64,000 bases of DNA, taken from positions 1 to 64,000 of the forward strand of contig JBBEWH010000012.1 of NCBI GenBank assembly GCA_037414955.1. The letters are read 5' to 3'. The notes beneath the pieces were generated by a model that worked only from the letters and a program-made list of their open reading frames with translations, did no database searches and was not told the origin of the DNA. Source of the DNA: Phytohabitans sp037414955 (GTDB taxonomy: Bacteria; Actinomycetota; Actinomycetes; Mycobacteriales; Micromonosporaceae). Shown in pieces: positions 41,308 through 49,905 of the stretch (position 1 is the stretch's first letter; every line of letters starts with the position of its first letter). The translations under genes and the position numbers were made by a program.

Positions 41308-42417
41308 TCAGCGCACGCAGCGGGCGTATCCCTCGGTGATGTTCCGGTAGTTGGTGTAGCCGTCGTCGTAGCTGAGCCCCCAGGTCAGGTCGGGCTTCGG
41401 ATGGGATTTCGACGATGACCAGTAGTAGGTCTTCTTCGCCGTGCCGGGGAACACCGAGCGGTTGATGGCCGGGGCCACCTGTGCCTCGTCGACGGTGGTG
41501 GCCAGTTCTTTGATGCTGGGTAGCCGCCACGCGTGGCCGTTGAGCGCGAGAGCGGCGCAGTAGGTCACCGCCGTCGCGGCGGACATCGTCGCGGGCGAGT
41601 TGGCCCGCTGCCAGATCAGCCCGGTGTGGTTGTCCTGGGCCTCGCCGGCGGCCACGGTGGTGTAGGTGGCGGCGCCGGAGCCGGCCTCCGCGCGGACGCA
41701 GCGGGCGTGGTAGGTCGCGGTGGTGTCGCCGGCGTTGCTGGCCAGGCCCTCGTAGAAGTTCATCACCCAGACGTACGGCGGATCGTGTGCCACGGCCCAC
41801 GGTGAGCCTGTCCAGAAGAAGTTCGCCAAGCCCTTGAAGGCGCTCGTGTCGATGGCCGGTCCGCTGCGGGTGAAGTCCATGATGGAGGTCAGCTCGATCC
41901 GGCTGGGCAGGCGCCAGCCGGTGCCGCCGATCGACAGCCCGGCGCAGTACGATCTCGCGGCCGTCCAGGTGAGCCTCTCGGCGGAGTACGCCTTCTGCCA
42001 GGTCAGGCAGGTGACGTTGTCGCGGACGCTGCCGTCGCCGAGATCAGTGTAGCTGGCCGGGTTCGGCAGGCCAGTGCTCGTGGGGTTGGGCATCGGCCAG
42101 CTCGCCCACGCCTGGCTGAGCGGAGGGCCGCACTCGGCTGTGGCACCGGATCGCGTCGTTGCCCGCTTCCGGGCGCCTGGCCGGGCCGATGTCGTTGCCC
42201 GGTTTGACTTCGTCGGCGTCGCTGAGGCGGTCGGGTCGGCCGAGCGGGACGGGTCCGCGGATAGGTCGCCCGCCGTCGTCGGCGTCTCGGCGGAGACCAA
42301 GGCATCGGCGCGGGACGTCTCAGACGGTCGCTGGCCGGCACAACCGGCCGGGGCGAGCGCTACCACCGCGAGCAGCAGGACGGCGACGCGAAATCTGTTC
42401 CGGGTGACGCTCGGCAC
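41308..42417 (-). CDS. Lipoprotein with two DUF1566 (Lcl-type) domains
   Basis: 369 residues. Signal with lipobox ALAPAGC, a Ser/Thr/Pro-rich linker, then two copies of the DUF1566 domain. Copy one: VTCLTWQKAYS...AARSYCAGLSIGGTGWRLPS...FFWTGSP...ARCVR. Copy two: TGLIWQRANS...AVTYCAALALNGHAWRLPS...YYWSSSK...ARCVR. This domain occurs in cell-surface and adhesin-like proteins. The GTG at 42417 is chosen because AAGGAG lies ten bases upstream and gives a proper signal peptide. It is convergent with the TipAL-type gene, only four bases apart. Confidence 0.8.
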   Translation of the reverse strand: MPSVTRNRFRVAVLLLAVVALAPAGCAGQRPSETSRADALVSAETPTTAGDLSADPSRSADPTASATPTKSNRATTSARPGARKRATTRSGATAECGPPLSQAWASWPMPNPTSTGLPNPASYTDLGDGSVRDNVTCLTWQKAYSAERLTWTAARSYCAGLSIGGTGWRLPSRIELTSIMDFTRSGPAIDTSAFKGLANFFWTGSPWAVAHDPPYVWVMNFYEGLASNAGDTTATYHARCVRAEAGSGAATYTTVAAGEAQDNHTGLIWQRANSPATMSAATAVTYCAALALNGHAWRLPSIKELATTVDEAQVAPAINRSVFPGTAKKTYYWSSSKSHPKPDLTWGLSYDDGYTNYRNITEGYARCVR

Positions 42418-42510
42418 GGCGGCGTGGCTCCTTGTGGCTTCGCCGCCTTGCGGCGGTATTGACAAAGTCCGAGACAACTTACGTGCACTCCACACGACGG
42501 GTACACACAC

Positions 42511-42855
42511 TTAATCGATTTCTAAGCCCGCTTCGCGCCGCACGGTCAGGGCGCGCAGCATCGCCGCGCGGTCGTAGCGGGCCGTCGGCCGCGGCGCCGC
42601 TTTTCGCATACCGGACGAGTCCGGCCCGGTATTCGCGGGTACGGGGCTCATCGCCGGGGGGCCAGTGCCTCGCCGTCCTTGGCCCGCGGCAACTCCTCGC
42701 CATAGTGGCTCCTCCGTTTCCAGGTGTTCGGCCTCAAGACACCGCGTGACCGGTCGTTCTGACAGCGTGTGAGGGCAGACCACTCCACAGGCGCGGGCTC
42801 GATCGGCGCCGGGCAGGCATCCTCTTCGCAGGTTTGACCAGCATCCGCTGCGGTT
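42511..42855. other. 345-bp gap between DUF1566 and SDR genes
   Basis: The stretch should contain the SDR promoter. On the minus strand a 46-codon frame starting ATG at 42651 reads MSPVPANTGPDSSGMRKAAP and ends EAGLEID, without a recognisable family. I see no strong repeats. The divergent arrangement with the DUF1566 gene leaves room for regulators to bind here. Confidence 0.35.
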
Positions 42856-43716
42856 ATGGAATCCGTTATGTCCGACCTGCAGAAATCCGAGCCGGCGCAG
42901 CGACCGCCCGGCACTCTCGCCGCCATGCGTCTCAAGCCCGACCACGGTGAGGAGTCCTACCGCGGCTCGGGCCGCCTCCGGGGTAAGAAGGCAGTCATCA
43001 CGGGCGGGGACAGCGGTATCGGCCGCGCGGTCGCGATCGCGTTCGCGCGGGAGGGCGCGGACGTGTTGATCGCCTATCTGAACGAGGACGACGACGCGGA
43101 GGAGACGGGCAAGCTGATCGAGGATGCCGGTCGGCGGGCGGTCCTGGTCTCCGGCGACCTCGCCAGCCCGGACCATTGCCGAGCGGTCGTCGAGCGCGCC
43201 GTCGCCGAACTCGGGGGCATCGACGTACTGGTCAACAACGCGGCCTACCAGATGACCCACGAGAGCGTGGAAGAGATCAGCGACGACGAGTGGCAACACA
43301 CGTTCGACGTGAACATCACCGCGATGTTCCGGCTCGTCCAGGCCGCCCTGCCACACCTGCGCGCGGGCGCGTCGATCATCAACACCAGCTCGGTCAACTA
43401 CGACCAGCCGAAACCGACCCTGCTGCCCTACGCCACGACGAAAGGCGCGATCGCTAACTTCACCGCCGGCCTGGCGCAGATGCTCGGCGAGCGGGGCATC
43501 CGGGTCAACGCGGTCGCCCCCGGGCCGATCTGGACGCCGCTAATCCCGTCCACGATGCCACCGAACCACGTAGCGGAATTCGGAAAAAACACCCCACTGG
43601 GCCGGCCCGGCCAGCCGAAAGAGGTCGCACCGGCGTACGTGCTGCTCGCCTCCGACGAAGCCAGCTACATCTCCGGCGCCGTCGTCCCAGTCACCGGCGG
43701 CAAGCCCATCCTCTGA
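42856..43716 (+). CDS. SDR oxidoreductase, YghA/general-stress type
   Basis: 286 residues. A 40-residue N-terminal arm (PPGTLAAMRLKPDHGEESYR) precedes the SDR core, as in YghA/YdaD-type stress SDRs. TGGDSGIGRAVAIAF is the cofactor motif, NNAA follows strand 4, the catalytic Ser is in NTSSVNYDQ and Tyr-x3-Lys in YATTKGA. The AVAPGPIWTPLIPSTMP stretch is family-typical. Two in-frame ATG codons (42856, 42868) are possible. No operon partner. Confidence 0.85.
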   Translation: MESVMSDLQKSEPAQRPPGTLAAMRLKPDHGEESYRGSGRLRGKKAVITGGDSGIGRAVAIAFAREGADVLIAYLNEDDDAEETGKLIEDAGRRAVLVSGDLASPDHCRAVVERAVAELGGIDVLVNNAAYQMTHESVEEISDDEWQHTFDVNITAMFRLVQAALPHLRAGASIINTSSVNYDQPKPTLLPYATTKGAIANFTAGLAQMLGERGIRVNAVAPGPIWTPLIPSTMPPNHVAEFGKNTPLGRPGQPKEVAPAYVLLASDEASYISGAVVPVTGGKPIL

Positions 43717-43788
43717 CCAGGTCTCACCGGAGGTCTAGACGCGCGGTCAGCGTCGGGGCCGGCAAACATCCGGACGAGATTGAGCCAA

Positions 43789-43999
43789 TCAGATCCAAGT
43801 CGCCGGGTATCCGGTCGTCGCCTGGGCGAGGAAGTCGTCGACAGCCGTGGACTGCGCGGGGTCGTGCATGTGGTAAACGGCGAGTGCCCGGTACGCACAC
43901 CACCTCGGGCGCGCCCACGGGTCCGCCCAGCGCCGCAAGGATGCGGGTGCCGGCCGCGGCGGTGAACTCGTGGCCCTGCCAACCGGTCAGTGTCGCCAT
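43789..43999 (-). pseudogene. Frameshifted remnant, probably alpha/beta hydrolase
   Basis: An ATG at 43999 opens MATLTGWQGHEFTAAAGTRI, then LAALGGPVGAPEVVCVPGTR, typical of a hydrolase N-terminus. The family-like reading then continues in another frame as YRALAVYHMHDPAQSTAVDD and FLAQATTGYPATWI with a stop at 43791-43789. The middle of the gene is missing and the ends are out of frame. The family assignment is weak; that it is a broken gene is more certain. Confidence 0.45.
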
Positions 44000-44112
44000 C
44001 GGCGTACGCCGACCACGACGGCGGTGGTGATCGGCGCGGCCGGGACCAGCCGGCGGGCCGTCGTGGCGCGTGGGTCGCGGTGAGAGGCACCGTGTAGGAA
44101 GGCCGTGCGGGG

Positions 44113-45027
44113 CTACCTCTCGCCGCTCGCCGCTCCCGCTGGCGTGTATTCCGGTGTCACCTCACCACGGGCCGGCGGCGCGGAGCGCACGACCAGCGCC
44201 AGTCCTATCAGGACGATGGCGGCGGCCAGCAGCTCGATCGCGGTCATCCGTTCGCCGAGGACGAGCCACGCCGCGGTGAGCCCGAAGACCGGCACCAGCA
44301 GGCTGAACGGCGCCACCCGCGCCACGGAGTGCTCGGCGATGAGCCGGTTCCAGAGGCCGAAGCCGACCAGGGTGGAGACATACGCGACGTAGCCCACCGC
44401 CAGCACCGCGCTCCACGACAGGCCGGCGAGGGCGTCGAACACCGCCCGGGGGCCGTCGACCACACCGGCGAGGCCGAGCAACGGGATCGGCGGCACCAGG
44501 CTCGACCAGATCAGCAGCGACACCGGCCGGGTCTCGCCGCTGGCCCGTACCACGATATTCGCCGCCGCCCAGCTCATCGCCGCGCCGAGGGTGAGAGCGA
44601 AGCCGACTACGGTCGCGTGGCCGCCGCTGCTCACCGCGAGCACCGCGATGCCGGCGGACCCGACGACCACGCCGGCCACCTGGTGGCGGGACGGGCGCTC
44701 GCGCAGCAGCGCCGCGGCGAGCAGCACCGACACGAGCGCCTGCGCCTGCAGCACCAGGGACGCCAGGCCGGCGGCCATTCCCGAGGCCATGGCGGTGAAG
44801 AGCATCCCGAACTTGAGTACGCCAAGGACGAGGCCGTAACCCACGACATAGCGCAGCTTGGCGGCCGGGCGCGGTACGAACAACACCAGGGGTACGGCCG
44901 CCGCGACGAAGCGCAGCGCGGTCAACACCAGCGGCGGCAGGTCCCGCAGGCCCACGTCGATCGCGACGAAGTTGACTCCCCAGATGGCGGCGACGAGCAG
45001 GGCCTGGAGCCGGTGCGACGTTCTCAT
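44113..45027 (-). CDS. EamA/DMT family transporter
   Basis: 304 residues with ten predicted transmembrane helices and two EamA repeats (WGVNFVAIDVGLRDLPPLVL in the first, WAAANIVVRASGETRPVSLL in the second). These permeases export amino acids or metabolites; the substrate is unknown. The ATG at 45027 is preferred to an in-frame start at 45051. It is divergent from a LysR gene with 72 bases between, so LysR control of the exporter is likely. Confidence 0.88.
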   Translation of the reverse strand: MRTSHRLQALLVAAIWGVNFVAIDVGLRDLPPLVLTALRFVAAAVPLVLFVPRPAAKLRYVVGYGLVLGVLKFGMLFTAMASGMAAGLASLVLQAQALVSVLLAAALLRERPSRHQVAGVVVGSAGIAVLAVSSGGHATVVGFALTLGAAMSWAAANIVVRASGETRPVSLLIWSSLVPPIPLLGLAGVVDGPRAVFDALAGLSWSAVLAVGYVAYVSTLVGFGLWNRLIAEHSVARVAPFSLLVPVFGLTAAWLVLGERMTAIELLAAAIVLIGLALVVRSAPPARGEVTPEYTPAGAASGER

Positions 45028-45099
45028 GCCGCCAACGGTGCCCGGAGCCACGCTTTAGGACCAGTTCAAGATTCTTCATGCTCGTTGTAGCTTCACTGT

Positions 45100-46023
45100 A
45101 TGGATTTGGACGTACGCCGGCTTCGCGTTCTCCACGAAGTGGCCCTTCGCGGCGGGATCACGTCCGCGGCGGCGGCGCTGCACGTCACGCCGTCCGCGGT
45201 CTCCCAGCAACTCGCGCAGCTGTCCCGGGAGGCCGGCTGCGACCTGGTCGAACGGTCCGGCCGCGGGGTGATCCTCACGCCCGCCGGCAAGGTGCTCGCA
45301 AGCCACGCCAAAGGCATCCTCGGCGCGGTCGAGCAGGCCACGGCCGGCCTCGCGGCGCTGCGCCACGACGTCACCGGGGTGGTCCGCGTCGGCGCGTTCC
45401 CGTCGGCCGCTGGTGCGCTCGTCGCGCCGGCCGCCGCCCGCGCCATGGCGAAACACCCGGATCTGGACGTGCGGGTGACCGAGGCCGAAGACCAGCAAAG
45501 CCGCCTGGACCTGCGGTCCGGCATGCTCGACGTGGTCATCCTGCAGGAGTACGACCACGTGCCGACTCCGCCGCCGCCCGATCTCGACCGCCACGAGATC
45601 ATCGCGGACCCGATGCACCTCATCACGCCCGTCGCGTGGCACCGCAACTCGGGACGGCTCAGCGACCTGCGCGACCTACCGTGGATCGCCAGCGCCGAAC
45701 ACACCTCCTGCCTGCGCTCGACACTGCACGCCTGCCGGCTCGCCGGCTTCGAGCCGGACATCCGCCACCGCGCCGTCGACTTCGCCCTCACCCTCGACCT
45801 CGTGGCCGCCGGCCTCGGCGCCGCGCTCGTGCCGAGCCTCGCCCTGCTCCACGTCCCGGCCGCGGTCCACGTCGAGCCGCTCATCGAGCCGGTCACCGAG
45901 CGCCGCATCTTCGCCGTGACCCGCCCCCGCGGCGCCGGGCCGCTGCGTCCGGCCATCGACGCGCTCCTCACCGAGCTTTCGCCTAACCCTCGGCCGCGCA
46001 AGCACGTTAGAGAACGCGGGTGA
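45100..46023 (+). CDS. LysR family regulator
   Basis: 307 residues. HTH: LDVRRLRVLHEVALRGGITS, then AAAALHVTPSAVSQQLAQLS. A full effector domain follows. TAGCTT at 45088-45093 ends six bases before the ATG, so the transcript is probably leaderless. It is divergent from an EamA exporter, a frequent LysR target in actinomycetes. A broken alcohol dehydrogenase lies behind it. Confidence 0.9.
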   Translation: MDLDVRRLRVLHEVALRGGITSAAAALHVTPSAVSQQLAQLSREAGCDLVERSGRGVILTPAGKVLASHAKGILGAVEQATAGLAALRHDVTGVVRVGAFPSAAGALVAPAAARAMAKHPDLDVRVTEAEDQQSRLDLRSGMLDVVILQEYDHVPTPPPPDLDRHEIIADPMHLITPVAWHRNSGRLSDLRDLPWIASAEHTSCLRSTLHACRLAGFEPDIRHRAVDFALTLDLVAAGLGAALVPSLALLHVPAAVHVEPLIEPVTERRIFAVTRPRGAGPLRPAIDALLTELSPNPRPRKHVRERG

Positions 46024-46097
46024 CGTGTTCAGCGGCGATCCGGGAGGTGACCGCCTCCGGTCGAGATCGGCGCAGAGCACAACCGAGGCACCGCCGG

Positions 46098-46457
46098 CTA
46101 GCCTTTGGCAGATGCCATGCCGATGCACCTGGTTGACGCGCCGCTCGTCCTGACCGACGCCGATCGCGTGCTGTTGGCCTCGCCGGACGGCATGGAGGGC
46201 ACCACCACCCGATCGCCGGCCTGGAAGTTCCGCACTCCGGAGCCGACCTCGACCACCTCCCCGACGCCTTCGTGCCCCAGCACCACGCCGGGTTCCAAGC
46301 CGGGCATCGTGCCGCGGACGAAGTGCAGGTCGGTACCGCAGATCGCGCTCGTGCGGACGCGCACGATCGCGTCCGTGCGTTCGACGATGCGGGGGTCCGG
46401 CACATCCTCGAGCCGGACGTCGCCCACGCCGTGCCACGTGACAGCCTTCACGACCAC
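46098..46457 (-). pseudogene. N-terminal fragment of a zinc alcohol dehydrogenase
   Basis: The product starts VVKAVTWHGVGDVRLEDVPD and has the GroES-like catalytic domain start with the zinc Cys in RTSAICGTDLHFVRG and the second ligand region LGHEGVGEVVEVGSGVRNFQ, up to AGDRVVVPS. It then runs into unrelated sequence and stops at 119 residues. Family members have about 380, so the structural-zinc lobe and the Rossmann domain are missing. It is a truncated, inactive gene. Confidence 0.75.
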
Positions 46458-46725
46458 TCCTCTCGCTCATCTCCCCTCTGACCCGGCTACCCAGCTGCGG
46501 TGCCTTGAACCCCCTGTCCGGTCTTCGCGTCAAGCGATGCGACCGCGACGGCCAGCGTGTCAAATCGCGGTCTTTGGGCATTATGCCCGTTATGAACCGG
46601 TCCGGCCCGACGCGTGGCGTCGACTCCGCGGGATCCGCCGACCGTCGCGGACATCGCCGCAGCGCAGGTGCAGCGCAGGTATCGTGCGCATGGCCGCATC
46701 CCGCGAGCAGCGGCCGCTCGGGTCA

Positions 46726-46807
46726 CGGGCATCCGGGTAGGGTGGTTATCGGAGTGCCGGGAAGTCTGGTCGGCGGCTGATGTCCGGCGACACCGGAAGG
46801 ATCCCGT
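46726..46807 (+). promoter_or_regulatory. Structured leader of nhaA, copy A of a shared RNA motif
   Basis: The leader contains GGGTAGGGTG (46735-46744), TGCCGGGAAG (46755-46764) and CTGGTCGGCG (46766-46775). The same three blocks stand before the CBS/NhaD-type operon. Flanking arms CGGG-C-ATCC (46726-46734) and GGATCCCG (46799-46806) can pair and cover the ribosome site AAGGA next to the ATG. An inner pairing of TGCCGG (46755-46760) with CCGGCG (46784-46789) is possible. I infer a cis-regulatory RNA, possibly cation-responsive. Confidence 0.6.
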
Positions 46808-48112
46808 ATGGCTCCCGCGCGCTCCGCGCCTCGTTTGTTCCGGCCCGGCTCCTGGGCCGAGGCCCGCCGTATCGCGACGATCCTCCGCGAGGAAACGATC
46901 GGTGGTGCGTTGCTGCTCGGCGCCGCGGTGTTGGGCATCGTGTGGGCCAATACACCGTGGGCCGGGCGGTATGAGTCGCTGCGCGCGTACTCGATCGGTC
47001 CGGCTTCTCTGCATCTGGACCTGAGTCTGGCGACCTGGGCGGCCGACGGGCTGTTGGCGATCTTCTTCTTCGTCGCCGGGCTCGAGCTCAAGCGCGAGTT
47101 CGTCGCCGGTGACCTGCGCGACCCGCGCCGGGCCGCGGTCCCGGTCGCGGCGGCGGTCGGTGGTGTGGTCGTACCCGCTGGTTTGTACTTGCTGGTGGCG
47201 GCGGGCGCGGGTGGCGACGCCGTCCGGGGATGGGCCATCCCGACCGCCACGGACATCGCGTTCGCGCTGGCGGTGCTCGCGGTGATCGGCCGGAACCTGC
47301 CGACGTCGCTGCGTACGTTCATGCTGACCCTGGCTGTCGTCGACGACCTGTTGGCTATCGCGATCATCGCGGTGTTCTTCACCGCGCATCTGGCTGTGCT
47401 GCCGTTGCTGGGCGCGCTGGCTCCGCTGGCGGCGTTCGCCTTCCTGGTCCGGCGTCGGGTGCGGTCGTGGTGGCTGCTGTTGCCGCTGGCTTTCGCCACC
47501 TGGACGCTGGTGCACGCGTCGGGCGTGCACGCCACCGTCGCCGGGGTGCTGCTCGCCTTCGCGGTGCCGGTCAACGACGGCGCGAAGGGCGAGGGTCTGG
47601 CGGAGCACTTCGAGCACCGGTTCCGTCCGATCTCGGCGGGCGTCGCGGTGCCGGTCTTCGCGTTCCTGACCGCCGGCGTGCCGATTGGTGGGCTGACCGG
47701 GCTGGGCGATGCGCTGAGCGACCGGGTCGCGCTGGGCGTTGTCGTCGGGCTGATCGTGGGCAAGACCGTCGGTATCGCGGCCGCGACCTGGTTGGTCGCC
47801 CGGTTCACGCGCGCGGAGCTGGACGAGGGGCTCGGCTGGGCGGACGTGGTGGGCCTGGCGATGCTGGGCGGTATCGGGTTCACCGTGTCCCTGCTGATCG
47901 GTGAGCTGGCGTTCGGCCTGGGCGGCGAACGCGGCGACCATGTCACGGTCGCGGTGCTGGCCGGCTCTCTGGGTGCGGCGCTGCTGGCCGCGGTGGTGCT
48001 ACGGGCCCGCGACCGGGCGTACCGGCGGTTGCGAGAGGCCGAAGCCGTGGACCGCGACCGTGATGGCGTTCCGGACGTGTATCAGGCCAGCCCGCCGACG
48101 GGGGAGCGGTGA
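46808..48112 (+). CDS. nhaA: Na+/H+ antiporter NhaA
   Basis: 434 residues. Twelve transmembrane helices; the ion site is the Asp pair Asp179-Asp180 in LAVVDDLLAI, and TATDIAFALAVLAV precedes it. IFFFVAGLELKREFV and GVHATVAGVLLAFAVP are family landmarks. It expels Na+ or Li+ in exchange for protons across the cytoplasmic membrane. The C-terminal tail VDRDRDGVPDVYQ resembles a Ca-binding loop and is common in actinobacterial NhaA. The ATG lies six bases after AAGGA inside the pairing arm of the leader, so expression may be controlled by RNA structure. Confidence 0.95.
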   Translation: MAPARSAPRLFRPGSWAEARRIATILREETIGGALLLGAAVLGIVWANTPWAGRYESLRAYSIGPASLHLDLSLATWAADGLLAIFFFVAGLELKREFVAGDLRDPRRAAVPVAAAVGGVVVPAGLYLLVAAGAGGDAVRGWAIPTATDIAFALAVLAVIGRNLPTSLRTFMLTLAVVDDLLAIAIIAVFFTAHLAVLPLLGALAPLAAFAFLVRRRVRSWWLLLPLAFATWTLVHASGVHATVAGVLLAFAVPVNDGAKGEGLAEHFEHRFRPISAGVAVPVFAFLTAGVPIGGLTGLGDALSDRVALGVVVGLIVGKTVGIAAATWLVARFTRAELDEGLGWADVVGLAMLGGIGFTVSLLIGELAFGLGGERGDHVTVAVLAGSLGAALLAAVVLRARDRAYRRLREAEAVDRDRDGVPDVYQASPPTGER

Positions 48113-48156
48113 CCGCGTCGGCGATCGAGGTATCGGGTCTGCGGGTCTTGGACGAG

Positions 48157-49260
48157 TCAGGTGTCGAGCACCAGCACGTCCACCAGTTGGATGAGGTTGT
48201 TGGCGAACCCGCCGCGGTTCCACGGTGGCTGGGCGGGCTGGGTGCGACCGGACCCGTCCGTGGCGCGCGCGCCGATCGAGTGCCGGCCCAGGGGCGCGGT
48301 CCACTCGAAGCGCCAGCGTTGCCATGCCCAGTCCCCGTCCGGTGCGTCGACTGACGCGTCCGTCCAGGTCAGGCCACCGTCGGTGGTCACCTCGACCCGC
48401 TGGATCGGGGCGTACCCGGACCAGGCGCGGCCGTCCAGGACGCACTGGCCGGGGCGCACGAGCCGTACCCGGGACATGAAGTCCGGGAAGCCGGGCGGGC
48501 GCACCAGCGCCCGCGGCTCGATCCGGGTGACCGGCGTGCCCGGGTCATCGGGGTGCTGGCGCAGCCGGTACGCCACCGCGTTCTGGAAGCCGTCGAAGGG
48601 CTTGTCCAGCACGGTGATCCGGTGTAGCCACTTCACGTGCGCCATGCCGTACCAGCCGGGCGCGATGAGGCGTAGCGGGGCGCCATGCTGTGGCAGCAGC
48701 GGTGCCCCGTTCATCTCGTATGCCAGCAGCACCTCGTCGCGGAGCGTTTCGGCGACCGGCAGGGCGCGCTGGTAGTCCTGCTCCACGCCCCGCTCGATGC
48801 CGTGGTCAGCGCCGGTGAAGACGACGTCGACCGCGTCGGCATCGATGCCGGCCTCGCGCAGCAGCGGAGCGAGTGGAGTGCCGGTCCATTCGGCGGTGCC
48901 GACGGCCTCGACCAGCCACGGCTGGCTCACCGGCCGTGGCCGCAGCAGGGCGCGCCCGTTGCCGGCGCATTCGAGCGTCACGCGCCGGGTGACCCGTGGC
49001 CGCGTGCGCAGGGCGGCGAGGTCCAGCGCCAGCCGCTGGCGGACCCGGCCCTCGATGGTCAGCACGTGGGTGGCGGCATCCGTGTCGGGGATGTCGTAGT
49101 GGATCAACAGGTAGTGCAAGCCGGCGGGCGTGACGTCGTAGCGGAGCGCCTCCAGCGGCATGCCGTGATTGCGGGCGGCCAGCCGCAGCTCATCAACGCC
49201 GAACCCCGCGCCGTCCTCGGCCAGCCGGGCCGGCCCGCTCACCTGATCGACTGTGGTCAT
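48157..49260 (-). CDS. Sulfite-oxidase-family molybdopterin enzyme
   Basis: 367 residues. The molybdopterin-binding Cys lies in LECAGNGR. The next conserved block (YEMNGAPLLPQHGAPLRLIA, then PGWYGMAHVKWLHRI) and the C-terminal Ig-like dimerisation domain (VEVTTDGGLTWTDASVD) fit the SUOX/YedY-like family. No signal peptide is visible, so it may be cytosolic. Electron acceptor and substrate are unknown. It stands on the opposite strand between two antiporter units and may not belong functionally. Confidence 0.88.
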   Translation of the reverse strand: MTTVDQVSGPARLAEDGAGFGVDELRLAARNHGMPLEALRYDVTPAGLHYLLIHYDIPDTDAATHVLTIEGRVRQRLALDLAALRTRPRVTRRVTLECAGNGRALLRPRPVSQPWLVEAVGTAEWTGTPLAPLLREAGIDADAVDVVFTGADHGIERGVEQDYQRALPVAETLRDEVLLAYEMNGAPLLPQHGAPLRLIAPGWYGMAHVKWLHRITVLDKPFDGFQNAVAYRLRQHPDDPGTPVTRIEPRALVRPPGFPDFMSRVRLVRPGQCVLDGRAWSGYAPIQRVEVTTDGGLTWTDASVDAPDGDWAWQRWRFEWTAPLGRHSIGARATDGSGRTQPAQPPWNRGGFANNLIQLVDVLVLDT

Positions 49261-49373
49261 GGCAATCGCCCCTAACTCATCACCCTAGTGCGTGCCGCGT
49301 TGCGCCGCCTGGCGGATGGGTGGCGCGGCGTGGCAACGGTCCATTAGCCGCCGCGAATCATGCCTGCTCCGGC

Positions 49374-49446
49374 CACGTCGGGTAGGGTGATCGTCAGGTG
49401 TGCCGGGAAGGCTGGTCGGCGTCGTATTTGGCATGCGCGACGTGAG
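49374..49446 (+). promoter_or_regulatory. Structured leader of the CBS/NhaD-type operon, copy B of the shared RNA motif
   Basis: GGGTAGGGTG (49380-49389), TGCCGGGAAG (49401-49410) and CTGGTCGGCG (49412-49421) repeat the three blocks of the nhaA leader with nearly equal spacing. The flanking arms CACGTCG (49374-49380) and CGACGTG (49438-49444) are perfectly complementary but differ in sequence from those of copy A. A free TGGAGG ribosome site follows the closing arm. Confidence 0.6.
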
Positions 49447-49458
49447 TGGAGGCCTTTC

Positions 49459-49905
49459 ATGCGAGCCAGAGATCTGGCCGCACCGTTCCCGACCGTGGGT
49501 ATGGACACTCCGGCGCTGGATGCGGCGCGGCTCTTGGCGGGGCAGAACCTGCCTGGCCTGATCGTGGTCGACGCGGCCGGCAAGCCGAAGACGATCTTGC
49601 CGGGCACGCAGGTGCTGCGGATGGCGATCCCGTCGTACTGCCAGGACGACCCGACGCTGGCTCGCGTCATCGACGAGGCCGCCGCGGACGTGTTCATCCG
49701 CAACGTCGGCGACCGCACGGTCGCGCAGCTGCTGCCGCGCGAGCACCGGGAGTTGCCGGTCGTGGACCCGGACGCCACGGTGTTGGAGATCGCCGCGGTG
49801 ATGGCCCGGGCCCGTAGCCCGCTCGTCGCCGTCGCGGACAAGCACCAACCGATGCTGGGCGCGATCACCCTGGACGCGTTGCTTGACCGGATGCTCGGCA
49901 CGTGA
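49459..49905 (+). CDS. CBS-domain protein
   Basis: 148 residues with two CBS motifs, MRARDLAAPFPTVGMDTPAL and the second DRTVAQLLPREHRELPVVDP, followed by DATVLEIAAVMARARSPLVA. Such pairs (Bateman modules) bind adenine nucleotides or c-di-AMP and regulate partner transporters. GTGA overlap with the transporter gene indicates coupled translation. TGGAGG precedes the ATG by six bases. It probably gates the transporter it is fused to in expression. Confidence 0.85.
   Translation: MRARDLAAPFPTVGMDTPALDAARLLAGQNLPGLIVVDAAGKPKTILPGTQVLRMAIPSYCQDDPTLARVIDEAAADVFIRNVGDRTVAQLLPREHRELPVVDPDATVLEIAAVMARARSPLVAVADKHQPMLGAITLDALLDRMLGT

Noticed and set aside
48480..48500. TCCGGGAAGCCGG, similar to the core block of the shared RNA leader
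   Set aside because: It lies inside the sulfite-oxidase-like gene, coding for a PGFPD stretch, and lacks the other two blocks. A similar hit near 52648 in the MMPL gene fails for the same reason.
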